A stretch of 64,000 bases of DNA from Candidatus Caldisaccharidevorator malaysiensis. GTDB lineage: Bacteria; Armatimonadota; Fervidibacteria; Fervidibacterales; Fervidibacteraceae. The notes under the pieces were generated by a model. The model was not told the origin of the DNA. It did not search any database and saw only the letters and a program-made list of their open reading frames with translations. The DNA lies in NCBI GenBank assembly GCA_025057575.1, contig JANXBO010000005.1, positions 1-64,000 of the forward strand, read 5' to 3'. Below are positions 20,701 through 29,308 of the stretch, piece by piece. Within the stretch, counting starts at the first letter, position 1; the number at the start of each line of letters is the position of its first letter. The translations under genes were made by a program, and so were the position numbers.

Positions 20701-21763
20701 CGCCTTTGGTCTGGGTGGGAGCAAAGTCCAGAACTGGTGCTGGAGGGACGATGACGATCGGGTGTTCCCTTGGGGACTCAACTATACCTGCGACGGTTTG
20801 GAACGGGAGGCACTAAAAGCCTACCGGGCAGCCGCCCTTCTTTTGGGTCGGTTGCGACCGGTGTGGAAGAAACCGGAAACACTCCTGGTCGTATCGGACT
20901 TTAGCAGAACAAGTCCTGAAGGCGTTCTTACCTACAAAGCGGCGCTGATCGGTATAGATACCCTGATCCGTCTTCGGGTGGATTTTGCTGTTGCCAGCGA
21001 TCTAAATGTGACGGAGGAGACGGTTAAAGATGTAAAAGTGATCTTCATTCCAGGTGCTCAGACCCTGCCAGGGGAAACGGAGCAGGTCCTAAAGGAATTT
21101 GTTCAACGGGGCGGCATCTTATATCGGAGCGGTCCGAAGTATTTAAGACCGTGGGAGTGGGAAGTGGCAGAAGTGGGTCAGCAGACAGCGGAGCAGCGGG
21201 ACCTGTATCGTTCTGTTTTATCAAGGGCAAGGGTGTCGGGGATTCGGGTGATACCAGATCTTGCGGTTGTTCACTGTTTCCTCGTGCCTTTGATCAACGG
21301 GCAAGCGCTCATCATTGTCAACGGCTCTGACGATTCGTTTCAAGGTCAGATTCTCTGCGAGAAGATGCCGGCTGTGCAAATGGAGTTAGGACCCTGGGAG
21401 ACGGGGCTGGTGGTGGAAGAGAACGGTCGGTTGACGGCGGTAGAGGGAAGAGGTGTGATTCGTTTTGGAGGACAGAGAGTAGCGGAAGGGGACGGTCATT
21501 ACGCGGTCTTCAGCCGAAACGGGGAGGACATCAGGGAAACTATGGAGTTGGTTTTCTTGCCATTGGGAGCAAGGAAGATTTTTCTGACGAGGCACCGTAG
21601 GCTGGACGGGTCCCGTTTTGAGTCGGGGGAATGGAGAGATGGTCGCTGGCACCAACTGTCGCCGATTCTCGCCATCTCTCAAAGCGGAGGGATCTCAATT
21701 ATCGTGCCGGACGACTTAACAGGGGACATAGTGACCAATAAAGGCTGGTTTCCCCCACTGTAA
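17720..21763 (+). CDS. Large membrane-anchored/secreted glycoside hydrolase-like protein with two CBM-like modules
   Basis: N-terminal TM segment, two beta-sandwich CBM4/9-like modules (NGGFEKGTWFW..., NPGFEDLTQEGLPIGWER...), then TIM-barrel glycosidase-like region (FHVNGRPTFLLGTDTWNNWF, EFGVKTHPAW) and a GH42-type glutaminase-fold-like C-terminus. Confidence 0.68.
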   Translation: MGIGFQIVTDARPQQRIESNWVARLSLLLVAVCVLMSLIISWTLPEQVVSLAKNGGFEKGTWFWSLTGEAAVVSDPKAPDGHQVLLCRQAGDGAFQTIIIERGQTYTVSAKLKTEKVVPRGIGFAYAAIYEFNWFGELVAFSDFAKRTGTTDWSSEVYTWQTKETTAYIEIRCGLYNADGFALFDDFRLNRGEKIVESEPTDLGRGSVALIFDEANLPPNLASPSVQQLETALQASGYQTGIVGQAELSNLDFVAQMSEQVSLIVFPNAPYFPISAHKGLLQLLTSGVDLMTFGGYAFDVPLVRKGDQFQPWTEVDQKTEQVLANPGFEDLTQEGLPIGWERTDQRACIVTQKEVYAGAQAAAVIIPADQENSATWHTQIPAEPGGTYRLSGWMKTEGIKGRGYAYLAYYPSAGDRWIAPRDIAQVKGSTSWQQYSAIFTVPFPADGLSIRFGIYLGSGAAFFDEIRLEKLERAPWINTRYGSPQDGLEISPLQLGLFDADYPLRKVRRVRSVVSFLNQWQMEAPESELSGFSACGVLRGNARWVPILRAEDRFGRLRGHAGAMMVHYQGPFTGSVWTFFGLDRRNLLDENGFSEKVLIPLLRKMRVGVYLTSCEFSLACYRPGQKPVLSLSVANFGPLSQSGKAEVSLFSVPLKGEGDPKKVWTGEIRVEAPAYQSQKVSLTVNRADLDEGLYRAEVRLFVTDQICDSGQAGFVVWDGKSFPRPLTFKYQNNYFHVNGRPTFLLGTDTWNNWFASPSQRDPLFWWEQIQKCRDFGVMVLENLQMWTPDYRYSEEYWSRLDAALYLCHQAGIVYMAGLLIGGDVAVDDETLSQQERFVAEFARRYRKADGLIYYINGDYQLRPKSEEQKDLKWQIQQTEKWNRRIVSAIRSEDPDHPITSEYYQVPIGGLDLRLTLDGLDVANIGYFDEPLKDILRFPAVFKMIDHRLYGKSLNVGEFGVKTHPAWARELGGRGYHIKRTEEDRWKLFLLIPHYAFGLGGSKVQNWCWRDDDDRVFPWGLNYTCDGLEREALKAYRAAALLLGRLRPVWKKPETLLVVSDFSRTSPEGVLTYKAALIGIDTLIRLRVDFAVASDLNVTEETVKDVKVIFIPGAQTLPGETEQVLKEFVQRGGILYRSGPKYLRPWEWEVAEVGQQTAEQRDLYRSVLSRARVSGIRVIPDLAVVHCFLVPLINGQALIIVNGSDDSFQGQILCEKMPAVQMELGPWETGLVVEENGRLTAVEGRGVIRFGGQRVAEGDGHYAVFSRNGEDIRETMELVFLPLGARKIFLTRHRRLDGSRFESGEWRDGRWHQLSPILAISQSGGISIIVPDDLTGDIVTNKGWFPPL

Positions 21764-21806
21764 GAGATGGTTTTTTAGGCGATACAGAGAGAAGGAGGGA
21801 AAGAAG

Positions 21807-23402
21807 ATGGGAGTGTGGTCAGAAGAGCAGTTGCAGAGGATGAGTGTTGAGGAGATGGTTGGTCAGGTGATTCTTTCGGGTGTGGGCGATCGCCGCAAAG
21901 AGGTGCTTCAGTGGGTGAAGGAGGGGAAGGTCGGTGCCCTGATCTTCTACGGGAAGGATATGCCCGATCCCGAATCGGCAGCGGAATTGGCGAATCAGTT
22001 TCAGGAGGTGTCTCCCCTGCCCGTCCTGATCACCGCCGACTTTGAAGCTGGAACGGGCTATATCGTCAGGGGCGGGACGATGCTCCCAACCAATATGGCA
22101 ATCGGGGCAACGGGCTCACTGGAATGGGCAAGAAAGTGCGGCGAGGTGACCGGGGTGGAGGCAAGGGCTTTAGGGGTGCACTGTGCCTTTGCTCCCGTCG
22201 TGGATGTCAATGTCAACCCCGAAAATCCGATCATTAATGTGCGAAGTTTCGGGAGTGATCCAGAAGAGGTCAGCCGGATGGCGGTTGCTTGGATTGCGGG
22301 CTGCCAAGGAAAGGGCTGCCTGGCAACGGCAAAGCACTTTCCCGGTCACGGTGACACGGTTGAGGATTCGCACCGAGTTCTTCCGGTCGTTCCCCACGGA
22401 CGGGATCGGATGGATCAGGTGGAACTGAAACCGTTTCGGGCTGCTATCGGTGCCGGTGTGGCAGCGGTAATGACAGCCCACATCTACTTTCCTGCTCTGG
22501 AAGAGGAAGAGGGGCTGCCGGCGACTTTGTCTTATAGGTGCTTGACTAATCTCCTGAAAGAAGAAATGGGCTTCAAAGGCGTGGTCTTTACCGATGCGAT
22601 GGCGATGTGGGCGATCAAGCACAACTTTGAGATGGGCGATGCGGCGGTTCGGGCTATTCAGGCGGGCGCGGATGTCCTTCTGGCGGATGATGCTTTGGTC
22701 AGTTATGAAGCAGTCCTTAAGGCGGTTAGGGGCGGTGTGATTTCCCTGGAAAGGCTTCGGGACGCCGTCCGAAGAGTCCTGGAGGCAAAAGAATGGTGTG
22801 CTCTCCATCAGAAGAGGCAGGTGCCGGTGGATAAGGTCAGAGAGGCGGTCGGATCACCCGCCCATCAAGAGGTCGCCCGGCAGGTCGCTGAGGCATCGGT
22901 AACGGTTGTCGCCGATGATGGGTTGTTGCCTCTTGCCGACGATGCGCCGGTAATGGCGATTGTCGCCGAAAGCCATCGGTGGACGGGAGAAAAGGCATCG
23001 GACGAACTGGCGCAGGTCATCCGGTCTACTTTCCAAAGGGCGTTGGTTCAGATCGTGCCGTCGGAACCGTCCCAGGAACAGGTCGCTCAGTTGGTGAATG
23101 AAGTGACAGAGAACCCTCCGGCATCCGTCCTGCTGTGCCTTTTCCCGAGGGCGGAGGCGTATCGTCCAGAAAGTTCGGGAGCACCGGCGACGATGGTGGA
23201 GTTGGCGAAGAGGGTGTCGCAAACGGTGCCGGTTTGCGTCGCCTCCTTCGGCAGCCCCTATCCGTTAGTCCGCTTCGGTGCGGCGCGCGCAGCCGTCTGC
23301 ACTTACAGCGACTGTCCGGCATCGCTAACGGCAGGGATAAAAGCAATCGCCGGACGCATCCCGTTCAAGGGACGCCTTCCGGTCATCCTCGCCTCTTCTT
23401 GA
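21807..23402 (+). CDS. GH3 beta-N-acetylhexosaminidase (NagZ-like)
   Basis: LITADFEAGTGYIVRGGTMLPTNMAIGATG, ATAKHFPGHGDTVEDSH, GVVFTDAMAMWAI. Confidence 0.92.
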   Translation: MGVWSEEQLQRMSVEEMVGQVILSGVGDRRKEVLQWVKEGKVGALIFYGKDMPDPESAAELANQFQEVSPLPVLITADFEAGTGYIVRGGTMLPTNMAIGATGSLEWARKCGEVTGVEARALGVHCAFAPVVDVNVNPENPIINVRSFGSDPEEVSRMAVAWIAGCQGKGCLATAKHFPGHGDTVEDSHRVLPVVPHGRDRMDQVELKPFRAAIGAGVAAVMTAHIYFPALEEEEGLPATLSYRCLTNLLKEEMGFKGVVFTDAMAMWAIKHNFEMGDAAVRAIQAGADVLLADDALVSYEAVLKAVRGGVISLERLRDAVRRVLEAKEWCALHQKRQVPVDKVREAVGSPAHQEVARQVAEASVTVVADDGLLPLADDAPVMAIVAESHRWTGEKASDELAQVIRSTFQRALVQIVPSEPSQEQVAQLVNEVTENPPASVLLCLFPRAEAYRPESSGAPATMVELAKRVSQTVPVCVASFGSPYPLVRFGAARAAVCTYSDCPASLTAGIKAIAGRIPFKGRLPVILASS

Positions 23403-23436
23403 CAGGGCTATAATTGGGACGAGGACCTATCGGGCA

Positions 23437-24735
23437 TTGATGGGGGAGGGCCATCTGATCGGCGATAACCAGAGGCTGATCATTGCCCTGATCCTTTGTG
23501 TTCTGGCGGGTCTTTTTGCTGCGTCTGAGACGGCATTTCTCAGTGCCGGCAAGGTGGGGCTACTGAGGGCGAATGGTCGGGGCTCTAACAGAGCGCAGCG
23601 AGCCGTTGTCCTTCTGAACAGACCCGCCCGCCTGATCGCCACGATCATCGCCGGTATCACGGTCTGCTCCTACTTGGCAGAGTCGCTGTTGACCAGCGTG
23701 GCTTACCGATGGTCGGTCCAGTTGGGGGTTCCCTGGCTGGGTGTGGCGTTATCCTTCGTTGCTGCTTTCCTCCTTCTCACTTTTGTAGATGTGGTCCCGG
23801 CTCTTTACGGGCGGATCAAGGGTGCCAGTTATGCTCTGTTGATTACCCCGCTCATTACCATAGCCGGCAAACTTTTCCGCCCATTCATCTGGGTTGCCGA
23901 CAAGGTCACCGCTGTCCTCTTCGGCATCGTCGGCTTGGGACAGGTGAAGGGACCTCCTTTGGTGACGGAGGGAGAGGTTCTGGACGCTCTGCAACAGGCG
24001 GCGGAGCAAGGCGTGATCACCAAGGAAGAGGCGGCGATGGTCGCAACGGCTCTTGAGTTCAAGGATATTCGGGTGGCAGAGGTGATGGTGCCGAGGGTAG
24101 ATATGGTCGCCGTCCGAGCGGACATTCCGTTGGAGGAAGCCGTTGAAGTGATCCGAACGACGGGTCACAGCCGGGTTCCTGTCTATCGGGATACTCGGGA
24201 CGAGATCGTTGGGATTCTCTATGCCAAAGACGCCTTAGCCGCACTCTATCGTGGGGAACGGGATCGGACGGCGGGCGAACTGGCTCGTCCGCCATTGTAT
24301 GCGACAGAGCCTCAGAGAGCCTACCATCTTCTGAGAACGATGCAGCGGCAGCGGCGGGGGATCGCCATCGTCCTGGATGAGGAAGGTGGAACCGCCGGTC
24401 TGGTAACGGTGGAGGACTTGTTGGAAGAGATCGTCGGGGAGATTTACGACGAGTATGACGAAGCAGCCCACCCCTTTCAGCAGGTTGGGGAAGGAGAGTA
24501 TCTGGTTCGGGCTTCGGCGAGCATCCGGTCCGTTGAGAAGGCTTTGGGGATCGAACTGCCAGAGGAAGACTACGACAGCCTGGCGGAACTGATCGTTGAC
24601 CGGTTAGAGACCCTTCCATCACCGGGTGATCGGGTAGAGGTGGACGGGATCAGCTTGGAAGTGGCGGAGATGAGGGGACGCCGTATCACTCGGGTTCGGA
24701 TTCTTCTCCCTAAGGGAGAGGACAGCGGTGGTTGA
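23437..24735 (+). CDS. CNNM/CorC-HlyC family transporter-associated protein (DUF21 + CBS + CorC_HlyC)
   Basis: SETAFLSAGKVGLLRA, VMVPRVDMVAVRADIPLEEAVEVIRTTGHSRVPVY, TAGLVTVEDLLEEIVGEIYDEYD. Confidence 0.92.
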   Translation: MMGEGHLIGDNQRLIIALILCVLAGLFAASETAFLSAGKVGLLRANGRGSNRAQRAVVLLNRPARLIATIIAGITVCSYLAESLLTSVAYRWSVQLGVPWLGVALSFVAAFLLLTFVDVVPALYGRIKGASYALLITPLITIAGKLFRPFIWVADKVTAVLFGIVGLGQVKGPPLVTEGEVLDALQQAAEQGVITKEEAAMVATALEFKDIRVAEVMVPRVDMVAVRADIPLEEAVEVIRTTGHSRVPVYRDTRDEIVGILYAKDALAALYRGERDRTAGELARPPLYATEPQRAYHLLRTMQRQRRGIAIVLDEEGGTAGLVTVEDLLEEIVGEIYDEYDEAAHPFQQVGEGEYLVRASASIRSVEKALGIELPEEDYDSLAELIVDRLETLPSPGDRVEVDGISLEVAEMRGRRITRVRILLPKGEDSGG

Positions 24736-25990
24736 CCGCTGGTTGGTTATCGTCGCTTTTGTCTTAGTGATCTTGTCCTTGATCCTCATTTTCCTTTATT
24801 CGCTGGCAGAGACGTCGCTGGTAGCGGTCAACCGGGGTCGGCTCCGCGTTTTGGTGCGGTCGTTGAAAGTGCAAGCGGGGTCGGCGATTTTCCACTTTGT
24901 TGACGATCGGCAAGCTCTGAGCAGTCTGGTGACGGGGACTACTTTGATGATCCTGGTCAGTGCGTCTCTGACGACCCTGGTGATGGAGGAATTGGCTCCC
25001 GTTTGGTCCGAGGGCGTCGGGATTGCCCTGGCGCTCTTTATCGTCATCTTTTGCGAGGTTTTACCTAAGACCATCGGAGTGAGCCACCCTGAAGTGTTGA
25101 TCGTCCGGGGTTGGCGTTTTTGGTCGCTTCTTTCTGCTCTGATGCGCCCGATAACCAGCCTCATCTATTGGATAGCCCAGTTCGTCCTGCGCACTGTGGC
25201 GGATACCGACAGCCGCCACAACATCGTTTCGGAGGAGGACCTGATGACTCTCTTGGAGGCGGCACAACAAGAAGGCGTGGTGGAGCCGGAGGAGTATGTG
25301 ATCGCCCGCCGGATCTTGAAACTGGACCAGATCTTAGTTCGGGATATAATGGTCGCTGCCCCTGACATTGTTGCTTTACCAGCATCGGCTTCCCTTGATG
25401 AGGCGGTCACGGTGATAATGGAAACGGGTCACTCTCGCATCCCCCTTTATGAAGGAAGCCTGGACAACCTGGTCGGGGTCGTCTATGCTATGGACTTGCT
25501 CAATGCCTTGGCGCAACGGATTCGACCGGCTTCCGTCCAGGAACTGGCTCGGCGGGTCACCTTCGTGCCCGAAACGAAACCGGTGAGTGAACTTCTTAAC
25601 GAGATGCGAACCCATCAAGTCCAAATCGCCATCGCCTTAGATGAGCACGGGGCAACGGCAGGGCTGGTGACCTTGGAGGACATCGTTGAAGAGATTGTCG
25701 GTGAGTTAAGGGACGAACACGATCGGGAGAGGGAACTTCTGGTCCAACTGGATAGTCGGACTTTCCTGGTGGACGCCAGAATGGACAGAAGACAGTTTGA
25801 GGAACAGACAGGGATTTCTTTACCGGAAGGGGAGTTTGCTACGGTCGGGGGGTTTGTGTTCAACCAAATTGGGCGGTTGCCCGCACCGGGGGAGAAAGTC
25901 GTCACCCCTCAGGCGCTGTTCATTGTGGAGGAGGTTCAGAAGCGACGATTAAGCCGGCTCAGAGTCTTAATTCGGTCTCCCGAATCATAG
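24728..25990 (+). CDS. Second CNNM/CorC-HlyC family protein
   Basis: SLAETSLVAVNRGRLRVL, VRDIMVAAPDIVALPASASLDEAVTVIMETGHSRIPLYEG, TAGLVTLEDIVEEIVGELRDEHD; overlaps the previous gene by 8 nt. Confidence 0.92.
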   Translation: MVDRWLVIVAFVLVILSLILIFLYSLAETSLVAVNRGRLRVLVRSLKVQAGSAIFHFVDDRQALSSLVTGTTLMILVSASLTTLVMEELAPVWSEGVGIALALFIVIFCEVLPKTIGVSHPEVLIVRGWRFWSLLSALMRPITSLIYWIAQFVLRTVADTDSRHNIVSEEDLMTLLEAAQQEGVVEPEEYVIARRILKLDQILVRDIMVAAPDIVALPASASLDEAVTVIMETGHSRIPLYEGSLDNLVGVVYAMDLLNALAQRIRPASVQELARRVTFVPETKPVSELLNEMRTHQVQIAIALDEHGATAGLVTLEDIVEEIVGELRDEHDRERELLVQLDSRTFLVDARMDRRQFEEQTGISLPEGEFATVGGFVFNQIGRLPAPGEKVVTPQALFIVEEVQKRRLSRLRVLIRSPES

Positions 25991-26031
25991 GGAAAAGAAT
26001 AGGACCATACCTTTGCTGGATCGCTCTTCTT

Positions 26032-26664
26032 TTGACCGGATGTGCTAAGTTTCCGGAGACACGGTTACCACCTGCTTCGCAGGACCGGCTAACGGTAACC
26101 CTGACCTATGCGGCTGCCCTTGATCCTTCCTTTTACTACTTCATCGCCATAGATGACGACGGCAATCCGGATACGGGACCCTTGCCCGCTTTAACGAGAC
26201 CCTGGGGCAATGGTTGGGTCGTCCCCGAATCCAGGGACTCACGATGTAGATTTTTTGTCCAATACCTTCAAAACACGGCAGCGATGTTTCGCTTGGATAC
26301 TTTCGTTCCGCCTTTCACCACCTCCTATTTAGGGGCACCCTTACAAACGATTGTTCTCCAACCTGATCGGTTGCGAATCGTAATAGACCTGCGCCACCTT
26401 TTCACCGATTTCCCGATCCGACCCCAGAGAATTGAACTGAACTTCATCAGCGTGGACGAGTTAATCTTGGACCCTACCTATACAGGTGTCCGCAACATAG
26501 ATGCTCTGGGTCCGACGGGCAACGATTTTCTGTCCATCCCGTTAACTTCTACTCAAACCTTTCGCAACGGTCAGGGTGGTCTCACCGCCGAGGGGGCTGG
26601 GGATGCAACCTTAGACCCGTTAGACCTGACAAACTGGGAAGTTTCGGTCCTGAGGGGCGGTTGA
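26032..26664 (+). CDS. Putative lipoprotein of unknown function
   Basis: Reading upstream in the same frame from the TTG at 26032 gives ...GPYLCWIALLLTGCAKF, a lipobox-type signal peptide, so the true start is probably upstream of 26032 and not at a listed ATG/GTG/TTG. Confidence 0.55.
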   Translation: MTGCAKFPETRLPPASQDRLTVTLTYAAALDPSFYYFIAIDDDGNPDTGPLPALTRPWGNGWVVPESRDSRCRFFVQYLQNTAAMFRLDTFVPPFTTSYLGAPLQTIVLQPDRLRIVIDLRHLFTDFPIRPQRIELNFISVDELILDPTYTGVRNIDALGPTGNDFLSIPLTSTQTFRNGQGGLTAEGAGDATLDPLDLTNWEVSVLRGG

Positions 26665-26668
26665 TGGG

Positions 26669-27997
26669 GTGCGCCACAATTCTGTTGGTGGATCAAAAGT
26701 GTCTCAATCGCCACCCGTATTGGGTTTGGGATTTTTAGGGATGGGCACCGTCGGATGCGGTGCTGCCCGCATCCTGTTAAGTCATCACGACGTGATTGCC
26801 CACCGCATCCGGTGCGGACTAAAGATTGTCCAGGTCGCCGTCCGAAACCCCAACAAGGAGCGAGCGGTGTCCCTTCCCAAAGCAATTTACACGACGGACC
26901 CTTTTGCCGTCGTCAACAACCCTGCTGTGGACATTGTGGTGGAGGTGATGGGGGGCTTAGAGCCAGCATACCAATGCCTGATGACGGCGATCCAGTTGGG
27001 CAAGTCGGTGGTCACGGCTAACAAGGAACTTCTTGCCAAAAAGGGAAGCGCTCTCTTGGACGCCGCCCGAGAACGAGGAGCGGATGTTTTCTTTGAAGGC
27101 AGTGTGGCAGGCGGCATCCCCATCATCACCGCCCTCAAGCAAAGCCTGGCAGGGGAGAAGATCCATCGGATCGTCGGGATCCTCAACGGCACGACCAATT
27201 TCATTCTCACCCGGATGGCGAGGGATCATCAAGGTTTTGCCGAGACCCTGAGAGAGGCACAAGAGAAGGGTTTCGCTGAAGCGGATCCCAGCGACGATGT
27301 GGAAGGGAGGGACGCTGCCTACAAATTAGCGATCATCTCCGCCATTGCCTTCGGCTTCCGCATCGCCGTTGACCGCATTCACAGGGAAGGGATCACCAAC
27401 ATAGAACTGGCAGATGTGCGATACGCTGAGGAACTGGGATATAGCATCAAACTCATCGCCAGCGCCCGAAAACACAACGGGCAGTTAGAATTAAGGGTCC
27501 ATCCTGCGCTGGTGCCCAAGACGCATCCTCTGGCATCCGTCTCCGACAACTACAATGCCGTTTTGGTTGAAGGGGAGAATGTGGGACGGTTGATGTTTTA
27601 CGGGCAGGGGGCTGGTGGTGCGCCGACGGGCAACTCGGTTGTCGCCGACATTATGGATGCCGCCAGGAATATCGTCTACGGTTCCCGAGCCCGCATCGTC
27701 TGCACCTGCCGTCCCAATCCCAAAATTCGCCCCATTGATGAGGTGGAGAGCCGATTTTGTATGAGAATGGATGTGCTGGACCGCCCCGGTGTCCTCGCCA
27801 AGATCGCCTCCGTCTTTGCTCACCATAATGTCAGTATCTCGTCCGTTGTTCAAAGAGAAAGCCACGGCGATACAGCCGAAATTGTCTGGATCACTCATCC
27901 GGCACCTTACGCTTCCGTCAAAAAAGCCCTGGCGGAAATTAGCGATCTGGATGTGGTCTCCCGTGTCCGCCCCGCCCTCTGGGTGGAACCCGACTAA
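26669..27997 (+). CDS. hom: Homoserine dehydrogenase
   Basis: GLGFLGMGTVGCGAARIL, VVTANKELLAKKGSALL, GGIPIITALKQSLAGEKIHRIVGILNGTTNFILTRM, C-terminal ACT domain. A GTG at 26699 is an alternative start. Confidence 0.95.
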   Translation: MRHNSVGGSKVSQSPPVLGLGFLGMGTVGCGAARILLSHHDVIAHRIRCGLKIVQVAVRNPNKERAVSLPKAIYTTDPFAVVNNPAVDIVVEVMGGLEPAYQCLMTAIQLGKSVVTANKELLAKKGSALLDAARERGADVFFEGSVAGGIPIITALKQSLAGEKIHRIVGILNGTTNFILTRMARDHQGFAETLREAQEKGFAEADPSDDVEGRDAAYKLAIISAIAFGFRIAVDRIHREGITNIELADVRYAEELGYSIKLIASARKHNGQLELRVHPALVPKTHPLASVSDNYNAVLVEGENVGRLMFYGQGAGGAPTGNSVVADIMDAARNIVYGSRARIVCTCRPNPKIRPIDEVESRFCMRMDVLDRPGVLAKIASVFAHHNVSISSVVQRESHGDTAEIVWITHPAPYASVKKALAEISDLDVVSRVRPALWVEPD

Positions 27998-28051
27998 AGC
28001 TGTCTCCAGTGCCCTAAAAGCCAAAAACTTTGCATTGATTCCCTAACCAGC

Positions 28052-29167
28052 ATGGCGATGTGGACGGGTCTTATTGAGCACTACCGCGACTTTTTGCCCA
28101 TTAGTCAGCAGACACCGATCGTCACCTTGATGGAGGGCAACACTCCGTTGTTACGGGCAAAGAGGCTGGAGGCTCTTTTGGGGGATCGGATGGAAATCTA
28201 TCTGAAATACGAGGGGACCAATCCGACGGGCAGTTTCAAGGACCGGGGAATGACCGTTGCCGTCAGTAAGGCACTGGAAAGGGGTGCCTGGGTGGGTGTT
28301 TGCGCTTCTACGGGCAACACATCCGCCAGTGCGGCTGCTTATTGCTCCGTCGCCGGAATGGTCTGCGCCATCGTCGTTCCAGCGGGAAGGATCGCCGCTG
28401 GCAAACTTTCCCAAGCCCTTGCCCACGGCGCCATCGTCTGTCCCGTGATGGGTTCCTTTGACGATGCCCTTGCCATCGTCCGCAGGCTTTCCGACGAGAT
28501 GCCCGTTGCCCTCCTCAATTCCCTCAATCCCGACCGCCTGCACGGGCAGAAGACCTGCGCCTTTGAAATCTGTGACGCCCTAAAGGATGCCCCTGATTTT
28601 CACATCCTGCCCGTCGGCAATGCCGGCAACATCACCTCCCACTGGATGGGCTATCGGCAGTATCGGCAAGTCGGAAGGATCCAGCATCTGCCCATTTTGG
28701 TCGGCGTCCAGGCAGCGGGCGCGGCGCCCTTGGTCAAGGGGCAACCCATCAGCAATCCCGAGACCATCGCCACCGCCATCCGAATCGGATCTCCCGCCCG
28801 CTGGCAAGAGGCATACCAAGCAAAAGACGAATCGGACGGTCGCTTCGTTGCCGTTTCCGACGACGAGATCGTCAACGCCTATCGGTATCTGGCTCAAAAA
28901 GAGGGACTTTTTGTGGAACCCGCCTCCGCTGCTGCCCTTGCCGGTCTCCTGTCCTTGGCTCGAGAAGGTTATTTCACCGAAACCTTCCAGCGTCGGCAGC
29001 GCCAGCACCGACTGGACAGAGACCGACCGGTTGTCGTCTGTGTCCTAACCGGTCACGGACTCAAAGACCCCCAAACAGCCCTGCAAACCTTCCCACTTCC
29101 GGAAACCCTTCCCCCCACCCCCGAAGCGGTCAAAAGGGTGCTAAAGGAAGCGATGGGTAGGACTTGA
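28052..29167 (+). CDS. thrC: Threonine synthase
   Basis: PIVTLMEGNTPLLRAKRLE, YLKYEGTNPTGSFKDRGMTVAVSKA (PLP Lys), ASTGNTSASAAAYCSVAGM. Confidence 0.95.
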   Translation: MAMWTGLIEHYRDFLPISQQTPIVTLMEGNTPLLRAKRLEALLGDRMEIYLKYEGTNPTGSFKDRGMTVAVSKALERGAWVGVCASTGNTSASAAAYCSVAGMVCAIVVPAGRIAAGKLSQALAHGAIVCPVMGSFDDALAIVRRLSDEMPVALLNSLNPDRLHGQKTCAFEICDALKDAPDFHILPVGNAGNITSHWMGYRQYRQVGRIQHLPILVGVQAAGAAPLVKGQPISNPETIATAIRIGSPARWQEAYQAKDESDGRFVAVSDDEIVNAYRYLAQKEGLFVEPASAAALAGLLSLAREGYFTETFQRRQRQHRLDRDRPVVVCVLTGHGLKDPQTALQTFPLPETLPPTPEAVKRVLKEAMGRT

Positions 29168-29308
29168 GTATGCGCTACACGGTGTCTTGTGCCTGCTCCC
29201 ACGCCATCCCTACAAGGCGTCCTTTAAATGAACGGCAAGGGTAAGAAAGGGATTATTACTGCTGACTTTGGGCTTATTAGATGATCAGGGGTGTCTTCGC
29301 GTGGGAGA

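Noticed and set aside
22170-22808. 212-aa minus-strand ORF inside the GH3 gene
   Set aside because: Shadow ORF opposite conserved NagZ motifs.
23404-23417. TTGACA...TATAAT-like sequence near the end of the GH3 gene
   Set aside because: Spacing of only 4 nt between the two hexamers; not a valid sigma-70 promoter.
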